Counted from the stretch's first letter, positions 20,511 through 29,680 are shown. The stretch: DNA of 64,000 bases from Prorocentrum cordatum (GCA_963575745.1 CAUYUJ010018297.1:58501-122500), one strand, 5' to 3'. Numbers and translations are program-made. The notes: generated by a model not told the origin, from the letters alone.

Positions 20511-20717
20511 CTTGCGCGGGCAAGATTTATACCCATCGTTATCCACTGTGTCTTTGGCTTTTGGGGAAGGGGTGCCAGATAGTTACCCGAGACGCAGCGC
20601 ATGTGGATAAGACCCTGGCCTCGCTGGAGGCGGGCCTTGTATCCACGTGCTCTGCAACTCGGTTCTCTAGGGAAGGGACTCCGAGAATACGACAGTGAAT
20701 ATGTGCACAGATCTTGC
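20511..20717 (-). other. GC-AG intron with inverted-repeat ends (introner-like)
   Basis: Read on the minus strand the intron starts GCAAGATCTGTGCACAT and ends ATAAATCTTGCCCGCGCAAG. The start and the complement of the end share GCAAGAT, then T.T.C.CAT and ATYCACTGTS, an inverted repeat of about 30 bp with mismatches. The intron therefore looks like an inserted inverted-repeat element whose ends serve as splice sites. Confidence 0.55.
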
Positions 20718-21008
20718 TTGCATCTTGGCCAGCAAAAGCTCGAGGTAGAGCAGCCCCCAGGGCGACCGCGTGAGACCCACGACGCCCCCGTTGCAATCCT
20801 CGCCCTCCCGCGGGTCGCGGACGATCACGCCGGGCCAGCTGTCGGGGCTGCCGCGGAGGCCCAGCGCCTCAGGCAGCCCCACGTCGAAGCAGCTCGGGAA
20901 AACCGACGTGTCGGGATCCACGACAAGCAGGAGGTCGTAGGCGTGCAAGTGGCGGCGAGCGGCGTACCAACGCTGCCACCACTTGAACGTGATGCCGTCT
21001 GAGCCGGC
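20718..21008 (-). CDS. Gene A exon: glycosyltransferase catalytic core (GT-A-like)
   Basis: Minus strand, exactly 97 codons, phase 0 at both ends, between CCCGAG and a GC donor. It reads AGSDGITFKWWQRWYAARRH, then LHAYDLLLVVDPDTSVFPS, VRDPREGEDCNGGVVGL and WGLLYLELLLAKMQ. YD.LLVVDPDT is the hydrophobic strand plus DxD-type metal site of GT-A glycosyltransferases, and CNGGV..L...WG is the usual following motif of galactosyltransferase-like families. Such enzymes act in the Golgi on glycans. Donor and acceptor sugar cannot be told. Confidence 0.65.
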
Positions 21009-21164
21009 CTCGGGATACAGACAAAAACTCATTCAACCACTCCAAGCTGGAACTTTTTGCCCCTCGGGGTCCGAGGAGCAAAAAGTGTCGCTTAGGCAGA
21101 GGCCGCTTAGGCAGAGCGCGATCAAACATATAGCCTGTAGCGGCCAATGACTGCTGCAACAGAC

Positions 21165-21283
21165 GAACCATGAAAGTAGCCAAACAAAAATCAAACACAT
21201 ATTCACGAATAGTAGAGAAACTAATCCCCAGACTATTTTTGGACTATTCTTGAATATTCCCCCTGTAGAAGGACAGGCCCGAC
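21165..21283. mobile_element. F2 element, right half only
   Basis: GACTATTCTTGAATATTCCCCCTGTAG and the end GGACAGGCCCGAC match F2, followed by TGAA in place of TTAA. The left end is missing. It sits in the intron between the exons at 20,718 and 21,305. Confidence 0.6.
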
Positions 21284-21304
21284 TGAATCCAAGAGTCCTC
21301 AGGC

Positions 21305-21476
21305 CTTGAACAGCAGCGGCTCCTCCTCCAAGAAGTTCACCGCGCCGGGGCCGAAGTCCGCATGCAGCGCCGCTAGCCCCTCCGTGCCCTCGGCGGCGCC
21401 GAAGCGGAACTTCTCCGGGAGGCTCGGGAATGGCGTCGTGTCGAATATGAAGGTCGGCGGTTCAGAAGTGGGGGCC
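21305..21476 (-). CDS. Gene A exon: glycosyltransferase, N-terminal side of the core
   Basis: Minus strand: after AATCAG the frame reads PTSEPPTFIFDTTPFPSL, PEKFRFGAAEGTEGL and HADFGPGAVNFLEEEPLLFK. The exon then meets GC (a GC donor); if not spliced there, the next codon but one is TGA. Splicing gives an in-phase join to the 20,718-21,008 exon (EPLLFK to AGSDGITFKWW), which supports the GC donor. An F1 element begins 12 bases upstream of the acceptor. Confidence 0.55.
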
Positions 21477-21487
21477 CTGATTCTGAT

Positions 21488-21873
21488 CCAGACCCCCTCG
21501 ATTGATGAAAAAATCACGACGGGAGGTCTTTCACAATTTTCGGCCTCTGGGGGCCCCTACCGGGCCTCGTCACCGTCAAAAAAACGACTCGGGATGAAAA
21601 ACAGGTCCCGGGGAATGGGTCGAGACCTCTGGGGTTGTGCATACCATGACAGTGGACACTCTAACAATCCTATCATTGAATTAAAGATGTGTTTAAAATG
21701 TGTAAACCATGTTCGAAACATGTTTCAAACATGTTTTTTACATATTCAAAATATGTTTGAAACATCTTTTAGACATCTGGGAATTATTTGGCAGCATGCT
21801 TCCTCTCCATTAATCGACTTCCACAACTCTGGGGGTCGATGTCATGAAACAATCATGACGTCGGGGGCCTGGG
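21488..21873 (+). mobile_element. F1 element split by a nested insertion
   Basis: Begins CCAGACCCCCTCG and continues through GGCCTCTGGGGGCCCC and GACTCGGGATGAAAAACAGG to CCTCTGGGG. The F1 sequence resumes at 21,827 with CTCTGGGGGTCGATGTCATG and ends GGGGGCCTGGG. Removing 21,635-21,834 restores a normal 186-bp F1. Confidence 0.8.
21635..21826. mobile_element. hAT-like MITE nested in F1, 8-bp target duplication
   Basis: CTCTGGGG occurs on both sides (21,627-21,634 and 21,827-21,834). The 192-bp insert starts TTGTGCATACC and ends CTTCCACAA, so the outer TTGTG/CACAA are inverted. The interior is A/T-rich with overlapping AAACATGTTT palindromes. An 8-bp duplication is the hallmark of hAT transposons. 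Confidence 0.7.
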
Positions 21874-21964
21874 ATAGAGGGGGCCTGAAGGACAGGAAGG
21901 GATCCCAAGGTCAACTCAGAGCGTTTGAGGCTCCTCGTCCTCGCGGTCTTCGTGCTGCCACAAT

Positions 21965-22090
21965 CGAGGGGCCCAAGGACACACAAGATTTTCCCATATT
22001 TCCTGGGTTTTTGTCTTCCCCTCCACTTCCCATATTTTCCCATGTTTTCTGGGGAATCGGCGAGTAATTGTGTCTGTGTTATTGTTCCCT
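21965..22090 (+). repeat. Dispersed repeat, copy 1
   Basis: GGGGCCCAAGGACACACAA, TTTTGTCTTCCCC and CCCATATTTTCCC recur in the same order at 62,600-62,755. Confidence 0.55.
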
Positions 22091-22463
22091 CCTGACACAA
22101 GTAGGAGCTGAATGACAGACGACTTGGCTTTTCTTCTGGCCACGGCTTAGGTTGCAACTACTGGGAGCTTTTCGTCGGAGGGATTCAGGAGGATGAGGCC
22201 CCGTTGGGGGGCTGCTGCGCCGAATTAGGCTGCGGATCAAGCGGGATTGAATCGGATAAAGCGGGATTCAGCGGGATTAGTCAGGAACAGGCCAGCTGAC
22301 GCCGGATTTCGGAACGGGGCAAAGTCAGAATCTGACCTCCCAGGAGTTGCATCTGAACGCGGCGACCCTCGGCCACGAATAAGCAGGCTCCCCGACCTGG
22401 AGGAACGGCCGAGAGCCGGAGCCTCTCCAGAGCCCGGAGTGCTCATTCCTCCAGAGTCTTGAC

Positions 22464-22541
22464 TGAAGGGCCCCATCTCTGAGCCGCCGGGAAGTGGTAC
22501 CCGTGCCGTCGCGCGTAGCACTGCCACAGGCCGGCGCCGAC
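22464..22541 (-). CDS. Gene A exon: glycosyltransferase N-terminal strand region
   Basis: Minus strand: after CCTGCCAG the frame reads VGAGLWQCYARRHGYHFPAAQ. A YA.RHGY.F motif follows the first strand in many galactosyltransferase-like enzymes. It joins in phase to the exon at 22,929-23,087. The donor is uncertain: a GT at 22,462-22,463 is used here, but a GC after HYHF-type sequence is possible, and the phase to the next exon does not fit the choice made. Confidence 0.5.
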
Positions 22542-22608
22542 CTGGCAGGCTTTCTTACCAGCTTGAGAAGGTCGCAGTGTGGCTTAGGCGAGAGGAGCAA
22601 GCAGCAGG

Positions 22609-22797
22609 CCCAGACCCCCGACGCCGTGACTTGCTTCACAACGTCGACCCCCAGAGGTCTCGACCCTCTCCCCGAGACCGCTCTCTCACCGGGTTCTTTT
22701 TGTTGACGGTGCCGGGGCCGGGCAGGGGCCGCCCGAGGCCGAAAATAGCGAAAAGCCTCCCGTCGCGACTGTCTCTCACAACGCGAGGGGGGGGTCT
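22609..22797 (-). mobile_element. F1 element, inverted orientation
   Basis: Reads CCCAGACCCCCGACG, CGTCGACCCCCAGAGGTCTC, TTTTTGTTGACGGTGCC and ends GCGAGGGGGGGGTCT, the complement of F1. The last bases run directly into a truncated F2 element. It lies in the intron between the exons at 22,464 and 22,929. Confidence 0.7.
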
Positions 22798-22905
22798 ACA
22801 GGCGGATATTGAACGAAAAAGAAGATAGTATCCAAAAGATCTTCAAACATAGCCCAAACTATATTCACAAAATCGTCCCCCAACTATCTTTGACGATTGC
22901 TGGGG
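22798..22905. mobile_element. F2 element, left part truncated
   Basis: CTACAGGCGGATATTG, the A-rich core and ATCGTCCCCCAACTATC match F2. Both outer ends are missing. Confidence 0.6.
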
Positions 22906-22928
22906 GAAGGGAGGAGGAGCCAGAGGAC

Positions 22929-23087
22929 CTGGCACACGTCACTGGCGGCCGAGTCGGGCGTGCAGGCCGTGAGGACCGCCACGCGCGGCGCGCCGCCCCG
23001 CGCCGCCCGCGCGGCAGCGGTGCCCGCGGCGCGCTCGAGGCCTCGCAGCACCTGCGGGAGGCGCGCGGCGAGCTCGCTCAGGTGCAC
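22929..23087 (-). CDS. Gene A exon: start of glycosyltransferase domain
   Basis: Minus strand, exactly 53 codons, phase 0 at both ends, between CTCCGAG and a GT donor (CAG then GTCCTC). It reads VHLSELAARLPQVLRGLERA, an Ala-rich helix, then GGAPRVAVLTACTPDSAASD. PRVAVLTA is the typical first beta strand of GT-A glycosyltransferases. Spliced to the next exon it gives ASDVCQ followed by VGAGLWQCYARRHGY. An F5 foldback ends just upstream of the acceptor. Confidence 0.6.
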
Positions 23088-23102
23088 CTCGGAGTAGCAG
23101 GG

Positions 23103-23285
23103 GAACAAAGAGTGGCAGGAACACAGAGACTCGGAGGGCCGCGCGGAATTCTCGGATCGGCGCTGGACCCCCCCTCCCTGGCGCGCGGAGCGCGCCAGGG
23201 GCGGGGCCAGAGGCGCCGCCAGGGGGGTCCAGCGCGGATCCGAGAACTTCGCGCGGCCCTCCGAGTTTTTATGTTTATGTCATTG
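23103..23285. mobile_element. F5 foldback element
   Basis: Left arm GAACACAGAGACTCGGAGG, then CCGCGCGG and TCGGATCGGCGCTGGACCCCC, pairs with the right arm GGGGGTCCAGCGCGGATCC, GAGAACTTCGCGCGGC and TTTTATGTTTATGTC. The centre has its own hairpin, CTGGCGCGCGGAGCGCGCCAG. The arms are about 70 bp. Copies at 52,627, 54,723 and (weaker) 37,503. Confidence 0.8.
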
Positions 23286-23329
23286 TTTGCTCCCCTAGAG
23301 TGGGGGGCAGGGGTCGACTGCAGAGCCGA

Positions 23330-23580
23330 ATTGCCCCACGGAGGCGTTCCAAAAAGGGCCCTGCCTTTTCGAGGGTCGGGGGAGCTGCCATCTCTTCCGC
23401 GGCGGAAGGCGGCGGATGGTCGGAGGAAGGCGTCGGAAGTAGAACAGGCGGCGGCTCCGCCGGCTGAAGCTCGGCGGAAGCCAGCGGAAGCAACAGTCGA
23501 CCTCCCAAGAGATGACAATCTTTTCGGGGCTCAGGGCCTCCGAAATCCGCCAAGTCTTGATATTCTTCGTCGAGCATAAG
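23330..23580 (-). repeat. TTCCGCC-rich dispersed repeat, inverted
   Basis: Complement of the repeat at 44,640-44,870: GGCGTTCCAAAAAGGGCC, TTTTCGAGGGTCG, CATCTCTTCCGCGGCGG, many GGCGGAAG blocks and AAGAGATGACAATC. Related copies lie at 50,575-50,735 and 55,650-55,815. Confidence 0.65.
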
Positions 23581-23746
23581 TAATACGTGTTTTGGTAGAT
23601 CCGGCGGAAGCAGTCATTCTGTGACTACCTACCAGACCACCCGAAGACCCGAATTTCGGGTTGGGGGGGGTACGGGTTTCATGTGTGTGTTTCCCAACCA
23701 TCCTGTGGTGTTGGGTCCTCGTTTTGAAGAGACGGTGGCCCGCGTC

Positions 23747-23850
23747 TCCTCTCCTCCTCCTCCTCCTCCTCCTCCTCCTCCTCCTCCTCCTCTCCTCCTC
23801 CTCCTCCTCCTCCTCCTCCTCCACCTCCTCCTCCCTCCTCCTCCTCTTCC
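23747..23850. repeat. (TCC)n microsatellite
   Basis: Two TCC runs separated by CTCTCC, directly before the 90-bp tandem array. Confidence 0.9.
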
Positions 23851-23875
23851 CTGCGTTTCACCCACCCAGTACAAC

Positions 23876-26268
23876 GCTTCGTAGCCCCATAGGAGCTCCG
23901 CCGAAGGCCCCAGTGCGGCCGCCCGCATGCGTCACGCACACCCATTTCGGCACACCCCTCGCACGTTTCGTGGCCCCATAGGGAGCTCCGCCGAAGGCCC
24001 CAGTGCTGCCGCCCGCAGGCGTCACGCACACCCATTTCGGCACACCCCTCACACGTTTCGTGGCCCCATAGGGAGCTCCGCCGAAGGCCCCAGTGCTGCC
24101 GCCCGCATGCGTCACGCACACCCAATTCGGCACACCCCTCACACGCTTCGTGGCCCCATAGGAGCTCCGCCGAAGGCCCCAGTGCTGCCGCCCGCATGCG
24201 TCACCCACACACAATTCGGCACACCCCTCACACGTTTCGTGGCCCCATAGGAGCTCCGCCGAAGGCCCCAGTGCTGCCGCCCGCATGCGTCACCCACACC
24301 CAATTCGGCACACCCCTCACACGTTTCGTGGCCCCATAGGAGCTCCGCCGAAGGCCCAGTGCTGCCGCCCGCATGCGTCCCCACACCCAATTCGGCACAC
24401 CCCTCACACGTTTCGTGGCCCCATAGGGAGCCCCCGAAGGCCCCAGTGCTGCCGCCCGCATGCGTCCCGCACACCCAATTCGGCACACCCCTCACACGTT
24501 TCGTGGCCCCATAGGGAGCCCCACCGAAGGCCCCAGTGCTGCCGCCCGCATGCGTCCCGCACACCCAATTCGGCACACCCCTCACACGTTTCGTGGCCCC
24601 ATAGGGAGCTCCACCGAAGGCCCCAGTGCTGCCGCCCGCATGCGTCCCGCACACCCAATTCGGCACACCCCTCACACGTTTCGTGGCCCCATAGGGAGCT
24701 CCACCGAAGGCCCAGTGCTGCCGCCCGCATGCGTCCCGCACACCCAATTCGGCACACCCCTCACACGTTTCGTGGCCCCATAGGGAGCCCCACCGAAGGC
24801 CCCAGTGCTGCCGCCCGCATGCGTCGCACACCCATCACCCCCTCACACGTTTCGTGGCCTAGGGAGCTCCCGAAGGCCCCAGTGCTGCCGCCCGCATGCG
24901 TCACCACACCCAATTCGGCACACCCCTCACACGTTTCGTGGCCCCATAGGGAGCTCCGCCGAAGGCCCCAGTGCTGCCGCCCGCATGCGTCACCCACACC
25001 CAATTCGGCACACCCCTCACACGTTTCGTGGCCCCATAGGGAGCTCCACCGAAGGCCCCAGTGCTGCCGCCCGCATGCGTCCCGCACACCCATTCGGCAC
25101 ACCCCTCACACGTTTCGTGGCCCCATAGGGAGCTCCACCGAAGGCCCCAGTGCTGCCGCCCGCATGCGTCACGCACACCCAATTCGGCACACCCCTCACA
25201 CGTTCGTGGCCCCATAGGGAGCTCCGCCGAAGGCCCCAGTGCTGCCGCCCGCATGCGTCCCCACACCCATTTCGGCACACCCCTCACACGTTTCGTGGCC
25301 CCACTCTACCGAAGGCCCCAGTGCTGCCGCCCGCATGCGTCACGCACACCCAATTGGGCACACCCCTCACACGTTTCGTGGCCCCATAGGGAGCTCCGCC
25401 AAAGGCCCCAGTGCTGCCGCCCGCATGCGTCACGCACACCCAATTCGGCACACCCTCACACGTTTCGTGGCCCCAAAGGGAGCTCCGCCGAAGGCCCCAG
25501 TGCTGCCGCCCGCATGCGTCCCGCACATTCATTTCGGCACACCCCTCACACGTTTCGTGGTCCCATAGGGAGCTCCACCGAAGGCCCCAGAGTGTTGCCG
25601 CACGCATGCGTCCCGCACACCCATTTCGGCACACCCATCACGCGTTTCGTGGCCTCATAGGGAATGCGTCCCGCACGCCCATTTCGGCATACCCTTCACA
25701 CGTCTCGTGGCCCCATAGGGAGCTCCACCGAAGGCCCCAGAGCTGCCGCCCGCATGCGTCACGCACACCCAATTGGGCACACCCCAGTGGGTGTGCCCGC
25801 ATGCGTCCCGCACATCCATTTCGGCACACCCCTCACGCGTTTCGTGACCCCTCACACGTTTCGTGGTCCCATAGGGAGCTCCACCGAAGGCCCCAATGGG
25901 TGTGCCCGCATGCGTCCCGCACACCCATTTCGGCACACCCCTCGCACGTTTCGTGGCCCCGTAGAGGGGCTCCACCGAAGATCCCAGTGCTGCCGCCCGC
26001 ATGCGTCCCGCACACCCATTTCGGCATACCCTTCACACGTTTCGTGGCCCCAAAGGGAGCTCCGCCGAAGGCCCCAGTGGGTGTGCCCGCATGCGTCCCG
26101 CACACTCATTTCGGCACACCCCTCACGCGATTCGTGACCCCTCGCACGTTTTGTGGTCCCATAGGGACATCCACCGAAGGCCCCAGTGGGTGTGCCCGCA
26201 TGCGTCCCGCACACCCATTTCGGCACACCCCTCGTACGTTTCGTGGCCCCGTAGGGGGCTCCACCGAA
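23876..26268. repeat. Tandem array of about 27 units of about 90 bp
   Basis: Each unit holds CGTTTCGTGGCCCCATAGG, GAGCTCCGCCGAAGGCCCC, GTGCTGCCGCCCGCATGCG and TTCGGCACACCCCTCACA. Units run from about 84 to 92 bp and differ by small indels. From about 25,570 some units switch to a variant with AATGGGTGTGCCCGCATGCG and an extra GTGACCCCTC, giving an alternating higher-order pattern. Frames are open because 90 is a multiple of three, but indels break them. The array lies in the gap between gene A exons at 22.9 and 26.9 kb. Confidence 0.95.
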
Positions 26269-26309
26269 GAAGATATTCACAACTGCGGTACTCACAATTG
26301 CATGTGGTT

Positions 26310-26440
26310 GGGTCCTTCGCCAGGATAATTTCAATGTTCCCCGCCCCCCTCCCCCCCAAACTGGAACTCGAGGGCAAATTGAGGCCTTCGGGTTGGGCTG
26401 GGGTGGTTTGGTGGGTGGTGATTTTGGGGCACATAGATTC
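26310..26440. repeat. Dispersed repeat shared with 30,440-30,560
   Basis: GAGGGCAAATTGAGGCCTTCG and GGGTTGGGCTGGGGTGGTTT recur almost unchanged in the second copy. Confidence 0.65.
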
Positions 26441-26744
26441 TGTAGTCGATCTCCCCCTCGAACCTCGCGCCACCGCCGGGCCTGCTCGTTCAGGCCGGAA
26501 ACGAGCGTCACCTCGTCGATCCTGGATGGGGGGGTAACAAGGAGGTGCCGATCCAGCCACGTCGCATAACAGTGAGGATGCGCGGTAAGGATGCAAGGGT
26601 CTTGGAAGGCCGTGCTGACGTTTCTCGAACGGGATCTGCCAGCGAAAGTTGCCACAAATGGGCCGAAGGGGCAAGGATGCAAGGGTAGCCTTGGAACGCT
26701 GCTTATCCTTACTTATATGCGACTGAACTGTATGCCGCCGCCCC

Positions 26745-26855
26745 AGATAACTCTCCAGGGATGCGTTCTGACCAGGACTTCGAGGCGAACCCAGCCGTGG
26801 CGACGGGGGAGGGGCAGCGGCATTGGTACCCCTTCCTCCTCTGAGGTCCTGAGCT
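26745..26855. mobile_element. F6 element copy
   Basis: ACTCTCCAGGGATGCGTTC, CCAGGACTTCGAGGCGAAC, GTGGCGACGG and GGTACCCCTTCCTCC match F6. It adjoins the 3' side of the exon at 26,860. Confidence 0.65.
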
Positions 26856-26859
26856 CCCT

Positions 26860-26944
26860 CGCGCCCCCGAGCGCGTGCCGCTCGTTGTCCACGCGGTGCA
26901 CGAGCTGTGCAAACTCCCGGACGTCGGCTACGCGCAGGAGCGGC
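26860..26944 (-). CDS. Candidate exon of gene A
   Basis: Minus strand: after CTGCAAAG the frame reads PLLRVADVREFAQLVHRVDN, then ERHALGGARELRT, a natural helical sequence. The donor lies close to the F6 border and could not be fixed. Position, strand and style fit a part of gene A upstream of the catalytic exons. Confidence 0.4.
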
Positions 26945-27092
26945 CTTTGCAGAAAGAGTGGCCTTCGGTGCGCGGCTGCTTCAGGAGATCGCGGGGAGGC
27001 CAGGGATCCGAGCGAGCAGGCCAAGTGCTTGGGGGACCCCTGTGGGCCCGCACCAACAGGTCCCTCCGGCGAAGGATCTGGGGAAACCCAAA

Positions 27093-27229
27093 GGGTGCCG
27101 ATACCGCTACTCCCAAGACCTCTCCAGTGGTGCGCTCTGGAAAGAATTTCGAGGCGGATCCAGCGATGGCGACGAGGACCTCCCAGGCGGCCTCCGAAAG
27201 GAGAGAACGAGGGGAAGGTGGCGGTATCC
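27093..27229. mobile_element. F6 element, best-preserved copy
   Basis: Left GGTGCCGATACCGCTACTCC and right GAAGGTGGCGGTATCCTCC share an inverted GATACCGC.AC. Interior AAGACCTCTCC, TTTCGAGGCGGATCCAGCG and GGCGACGAGG are the family signature. It lies between the exons at 26,860 and 27,252. Confidence 0.7.
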
Positions 27230-27251
27230 TCCTCTGAGGATCACTCTTGCG

Positions 27252-27445
27252 CGTAGCCGAGGCTGGCGGCGCCAAAATCGCTGCCAGCGTCCGCCAGCGC
27301 CGCCGCCGCGCGCCGGTGCAGCTCCTCTGGGCCCGCGGGCGGGTCCCGGCAGCAGCGCCGGAAGCCGAGGGGCGCGCCGCCGAGGAGGGCCCCCGCCCAG
27401 CAGGCCGAGTTGCCGGCGGGCCCGAAGACGGAGACGGCGCAGCAC
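27252..27445 (-). CDS. Gene A exon with cysteine motif (GNSACW...CC)
   Basis: Minus strand: after TTCCTTCAG the frame reads CCAVSVFGPAGNSACWAG, GALLGGAPLGFRRCC and RDPPAGPEELHRRAAAALAD, then SDFGAASLGYA before a GCAAG donor. FG..GN.ACW followed by a CC pair matches the two related exons at 28,792 and 30,202. Such a Cys-rich module suggests disulphides and a lumenal or extracellular location. An F1 element starts 26 bases upstream of the acceptor. Confidence 0.5.
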
Positions 27446-27471
27446 CTGAAGGAACTCTGGGTGACTCAGAA

Positions 27472-27655
27472 CCCAGACCCCCTCGAGCAATGAAAAAAAT
27501 ACGACGAGAGGTTGTTCACACTGTTCGGCCTCTGGGGGCCCTTACCGGGCCTCAGAGCCGTCCAAAAACGACTCGGGATGAAAGTCGGTCCCGGGGAATA
27601 GGTCGAAACCTCTGGGGTCGACGTCATGAAAACATCATGACGTCTGCGGTCTGGG
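27472..27655 (+). mobile_element. F1 element, complete
   Basis: Begins CCCAGACCCCCTCGAG and ends GACGTCTGCGGTCTGGG. Inside are TTCGGCCTCTGGGGGCCC, CGACTCGGGATGAAAG and the palindrome TCGACGTCATG/CATGACGTC near the right end. 184 bp, no coding capacity. Confidence 0.85.
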
Positions 27656-27946
27656 AAAGGGGGTCCAGCTGAAAGGGGGTGGTGCAATAGATTTGGGCCA
27701 ATTGTATTGCAAAAGTAAATTGCGCCTGAGAAATGTACTGCATATTGTATTCCAACTAATGTACTGCACGCGAGAATCCAGCAACACATCTGCGTCCCGG
27801 AATGTACTGCACGCCCTAGATCTATTGCAACCCACAAATCCATTGCACCAGATCTGTTGCACCACCCCCTTCTAGCTGGACCCCCCTCTGGGTCAACCAG
27901 AGGAACAGATGACGGCAGAGGAAAGCCCCAATCAATGCGATGGATA
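27656..27946. other. No gene seen
   Basis: Locally A/T-richer sequence with repeated TATTGCA and ATGTACTGCA words (27,690-27,870). No coding or known repeat recognised. Confidence 0.4.
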
Positions 27947-28131
27947 CCCAGACCTCCTCGCGATGTGAAAAAAGTACGGCGGGAAATTGTTTGTTATGGT
28001 CAGCCTCTGGGGCTCTTCCCGGGCCTCGGGACCGTCAACAAAACGACTCGCGATGAAAAACTGGTCCTAGGGAAGGAGTCAAGACCTCTGGGGGTCGACG
28101 TCATGTAAACATCATGACGTCGGGGTCTGGG
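27947..28131 (+). mobile_element. F1 element, complete
   Basis: Begins CCCAGACCTCCTCG and ends ACGTCGGGGTCTGGG. Its left flank CCCCAATCAATGCGATGGATA is nearly the same as that of the copy at 33,894, so the two loci were duplicated together. Confidence 0.85.
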
Positions 28132-28139
28132 TAGTGAGA

Positions 28140-28478
28140 TCGATGATAAAATCGATCATGAGATCGACCATGAGATCAATGGTGAGCTCGATCGTGTTTC
28201 GCCAAATCTTTCAATATCCGCTTGGACCCCTTCAGTGCAAGCGCTGACTGGGGAACAACTGTGCAAAGGAGCATACACTTTCGGAGATTCGCGCGGACTT
28301 CTCGGAGCGGCGCTGTGGGTCCAGCGCCGATCCAAGAGACCCGCTGCGTGGTATGCAGCTGTTCCCACGTAGCCACTGCATGCATCCCCAAGATTCTGTC
28401 CTGACTCTGGCAGCTCGCGCGCGCGCTGTTCGCGTCACGAGCCAAACAAACAGAGATCGCGAAGCAGATCCACAACTG
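28140..28478. other. No gene seen; short minisatellite and F5 remnant
   Basis: 28,138-28,195 repeats GAGATCGATCATGAGATCGACC-like words. About 28,270-28,345 (GCGCGGACTTCTCGGAGCG, GGGTCCAGCGCCGATCC) is a decayed F5 arm. Confidence 0.4.
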
Positions 28479-28701
28479 GTGACCCAAACTGGCCCCCCCA
28501 CCCCCGGCGGCGGCACCCTGGGGAATCCCTCGCAGAGGGGGTGCCGGGACTGGGGGTTGGGGGTGAGATTTCGGCGGCCTTCGAGGCTAACGCTCGAGCG
28601 TGAGCCGCTCCCCAAAATCTCACCCTCGGTCGAGGCACCCATTCGGCAAGTCTGCCCTCACCCCTGTGGCGATCGGGTGTGGGGGGGCCATTTTGGCTCA
28701 C
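28479..28701. mobile_element. Foldback MITE with GTGACCCAAACTGGCCCCCCC end
   Basis: Left end CCAAACTGGCCCCCCCAC and right end GTGGGGGGGCCATTTTGG are inverted with one or two mismatches. An inner pair, GGGTGAGATTT and AAAATCTCACCC, is also inverted. About 223 bp. It lies just downstream (minus sense) of the gene A exon at 28,792. Confidence 0.7.
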
Positions 28702-28791
28702 GAACAACCCCGATCCCGAGGGGTAAAGACCGATGCTGCACTAGTTATGCTGCGCAGTGTCGCTTGTGCAGTCTGTCTGCTCGTCGAGCAC

Positions 28792-28893
28792 CCCCAGGAA
28801 GCTCCGGTCGTCCAGCCGGCAGGCGGGGTTCCCAAAGCTGCTCTGGCAGACCCCATTATGATCGGCAGGGATCTGGCAGCAGGGGGCGAAACC
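28792..28893 (-). CDS. Gene A exon with cysteine motif (GNPAC)
   Basis: Minus strand, exactly 34 codons, phase 0 at both ends: after TATCCGCAAG it reads GFAPCCQIPADHNGVCQ, then SSFGNPACRLDDRSFLG, then GTGCTCG. The last 17 residues are nearly repeated in the exon at 30,202 with the same donor bases, so the two exons arose by duplication. Five Cys suggest a disulphide-bonded module. Confidence 0.55.
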
Positions 28894-29232
28894 CTTGCGG
28901 ATAAAACATAAGAATTCGGAGGTCCCTCACCCTGGGCCCTCTCGGAAGCTGGGTGAGGGCTAGCAAATCTGGGCTGCTGAACCGGTCTTCCCAGAAGAGC
29001 AAAACAAATTCCCAGATTAAAACTCAGCGCACTGAATAATAAACGGGCTGCTTCCCAGAAGAAAAATGTTTCCTGGAGCTCCGTTTGACCAGCCACGGGT
29101 TTGACAGCCTTTGCCCGGCTTCTGACCCTCTCCAGGAGGCTCCAGCGCCGATCCGAGTGATCCGCGCGAAGCTCTGACTGGTTTTTTGTTATGCAGTTGC
29201 TTGTTCCTGTTCTTCTGGGGGCCTGCTATGTG
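28894..29232. other. No gene seen; F5 arm remnant
   Basis: 29,125-29,200 (GGCTCCAGCGCCGATCCG, TCCGCGCGAAGCTC, TTATGCAGTTGC) is half of an F5 element. Confidence 0.4.
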
Positions 29233-29425
29233 GGCTCGGAGTAGATGGAGTCGAAGGATCGCGCCGCCTTGCCGATGCATCGGCGAAGCATTGACGATGC
29301 ACCGGCGATGTCGGCGATGCACTGGCGCCGTCGGCGTGGCGAAAGACGGGCCCCACACCGAGCCGCATCGCCGATGCGTCGGCGATGCGGCGCGATCCTC
29401 CGACCACGTCTGCTCGGACCCCGTC
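29233..29425. mobile_element. F9 inverted-repeat element, copy 1
   Basis: GGAGTAGATGGAGTCGAAGG with GATCGCGCCGC pairs with the right arm GCGGCGCGATCCTCCGACC. Between them GATGCATCGGCG and GGCGATG words recur. Copy 2 is at 57,331-57,521 and a tandem relative at 63,780-64,000. Confidence 0.7.
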
Positions 29426-29680
29426 TGTCTGCAGCCTTGTATCCCTGACGGATGCGTGGGCAAGAATACATCAAACAGTGCGGCTTGGATGAGTATTCGT
29501 ACGTCGTACGCAGGCCCTAGGCAGGTGGTGATTCATAGAACATGCCCCGGTTCGTCCCATCTATGGGCTCACGTCAAAGATCTGGCAGCCCTTGGCGTGC
29601 AACAGCTCACGCGCAAGACAAAAGTGGACAATTACAAAGATGTGTGCCCCAAACTGCAGTTGTTCTTCGTCGCCCAAATC
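29426..29680. other. No gene seen
   Basis: Unremarkable sequence between F9 and F8 elements. Confidence 0.3.

Noticed and set aside
23876-26268. CRISPR array
   Set aside because: The whole 90-bp unit repeats, including what would be spacers; this is a eukaryotic tandem array.
23858-26328. Several long frames with a 30-residue repeat
   Set aside because: The unit length is a multiple of three, so all frames stay open between indels; frames switch repeatedly and composition is not protein-like.
28687-28702. GCCATTTTGGCTCA, a 14-base match to the spliced leader
   Set aside because: It is the right inverted end of the foldback element at 28,479-28,701 and pairs with GGCCCCCCC sequence at the left end, so the match is explained by the element.
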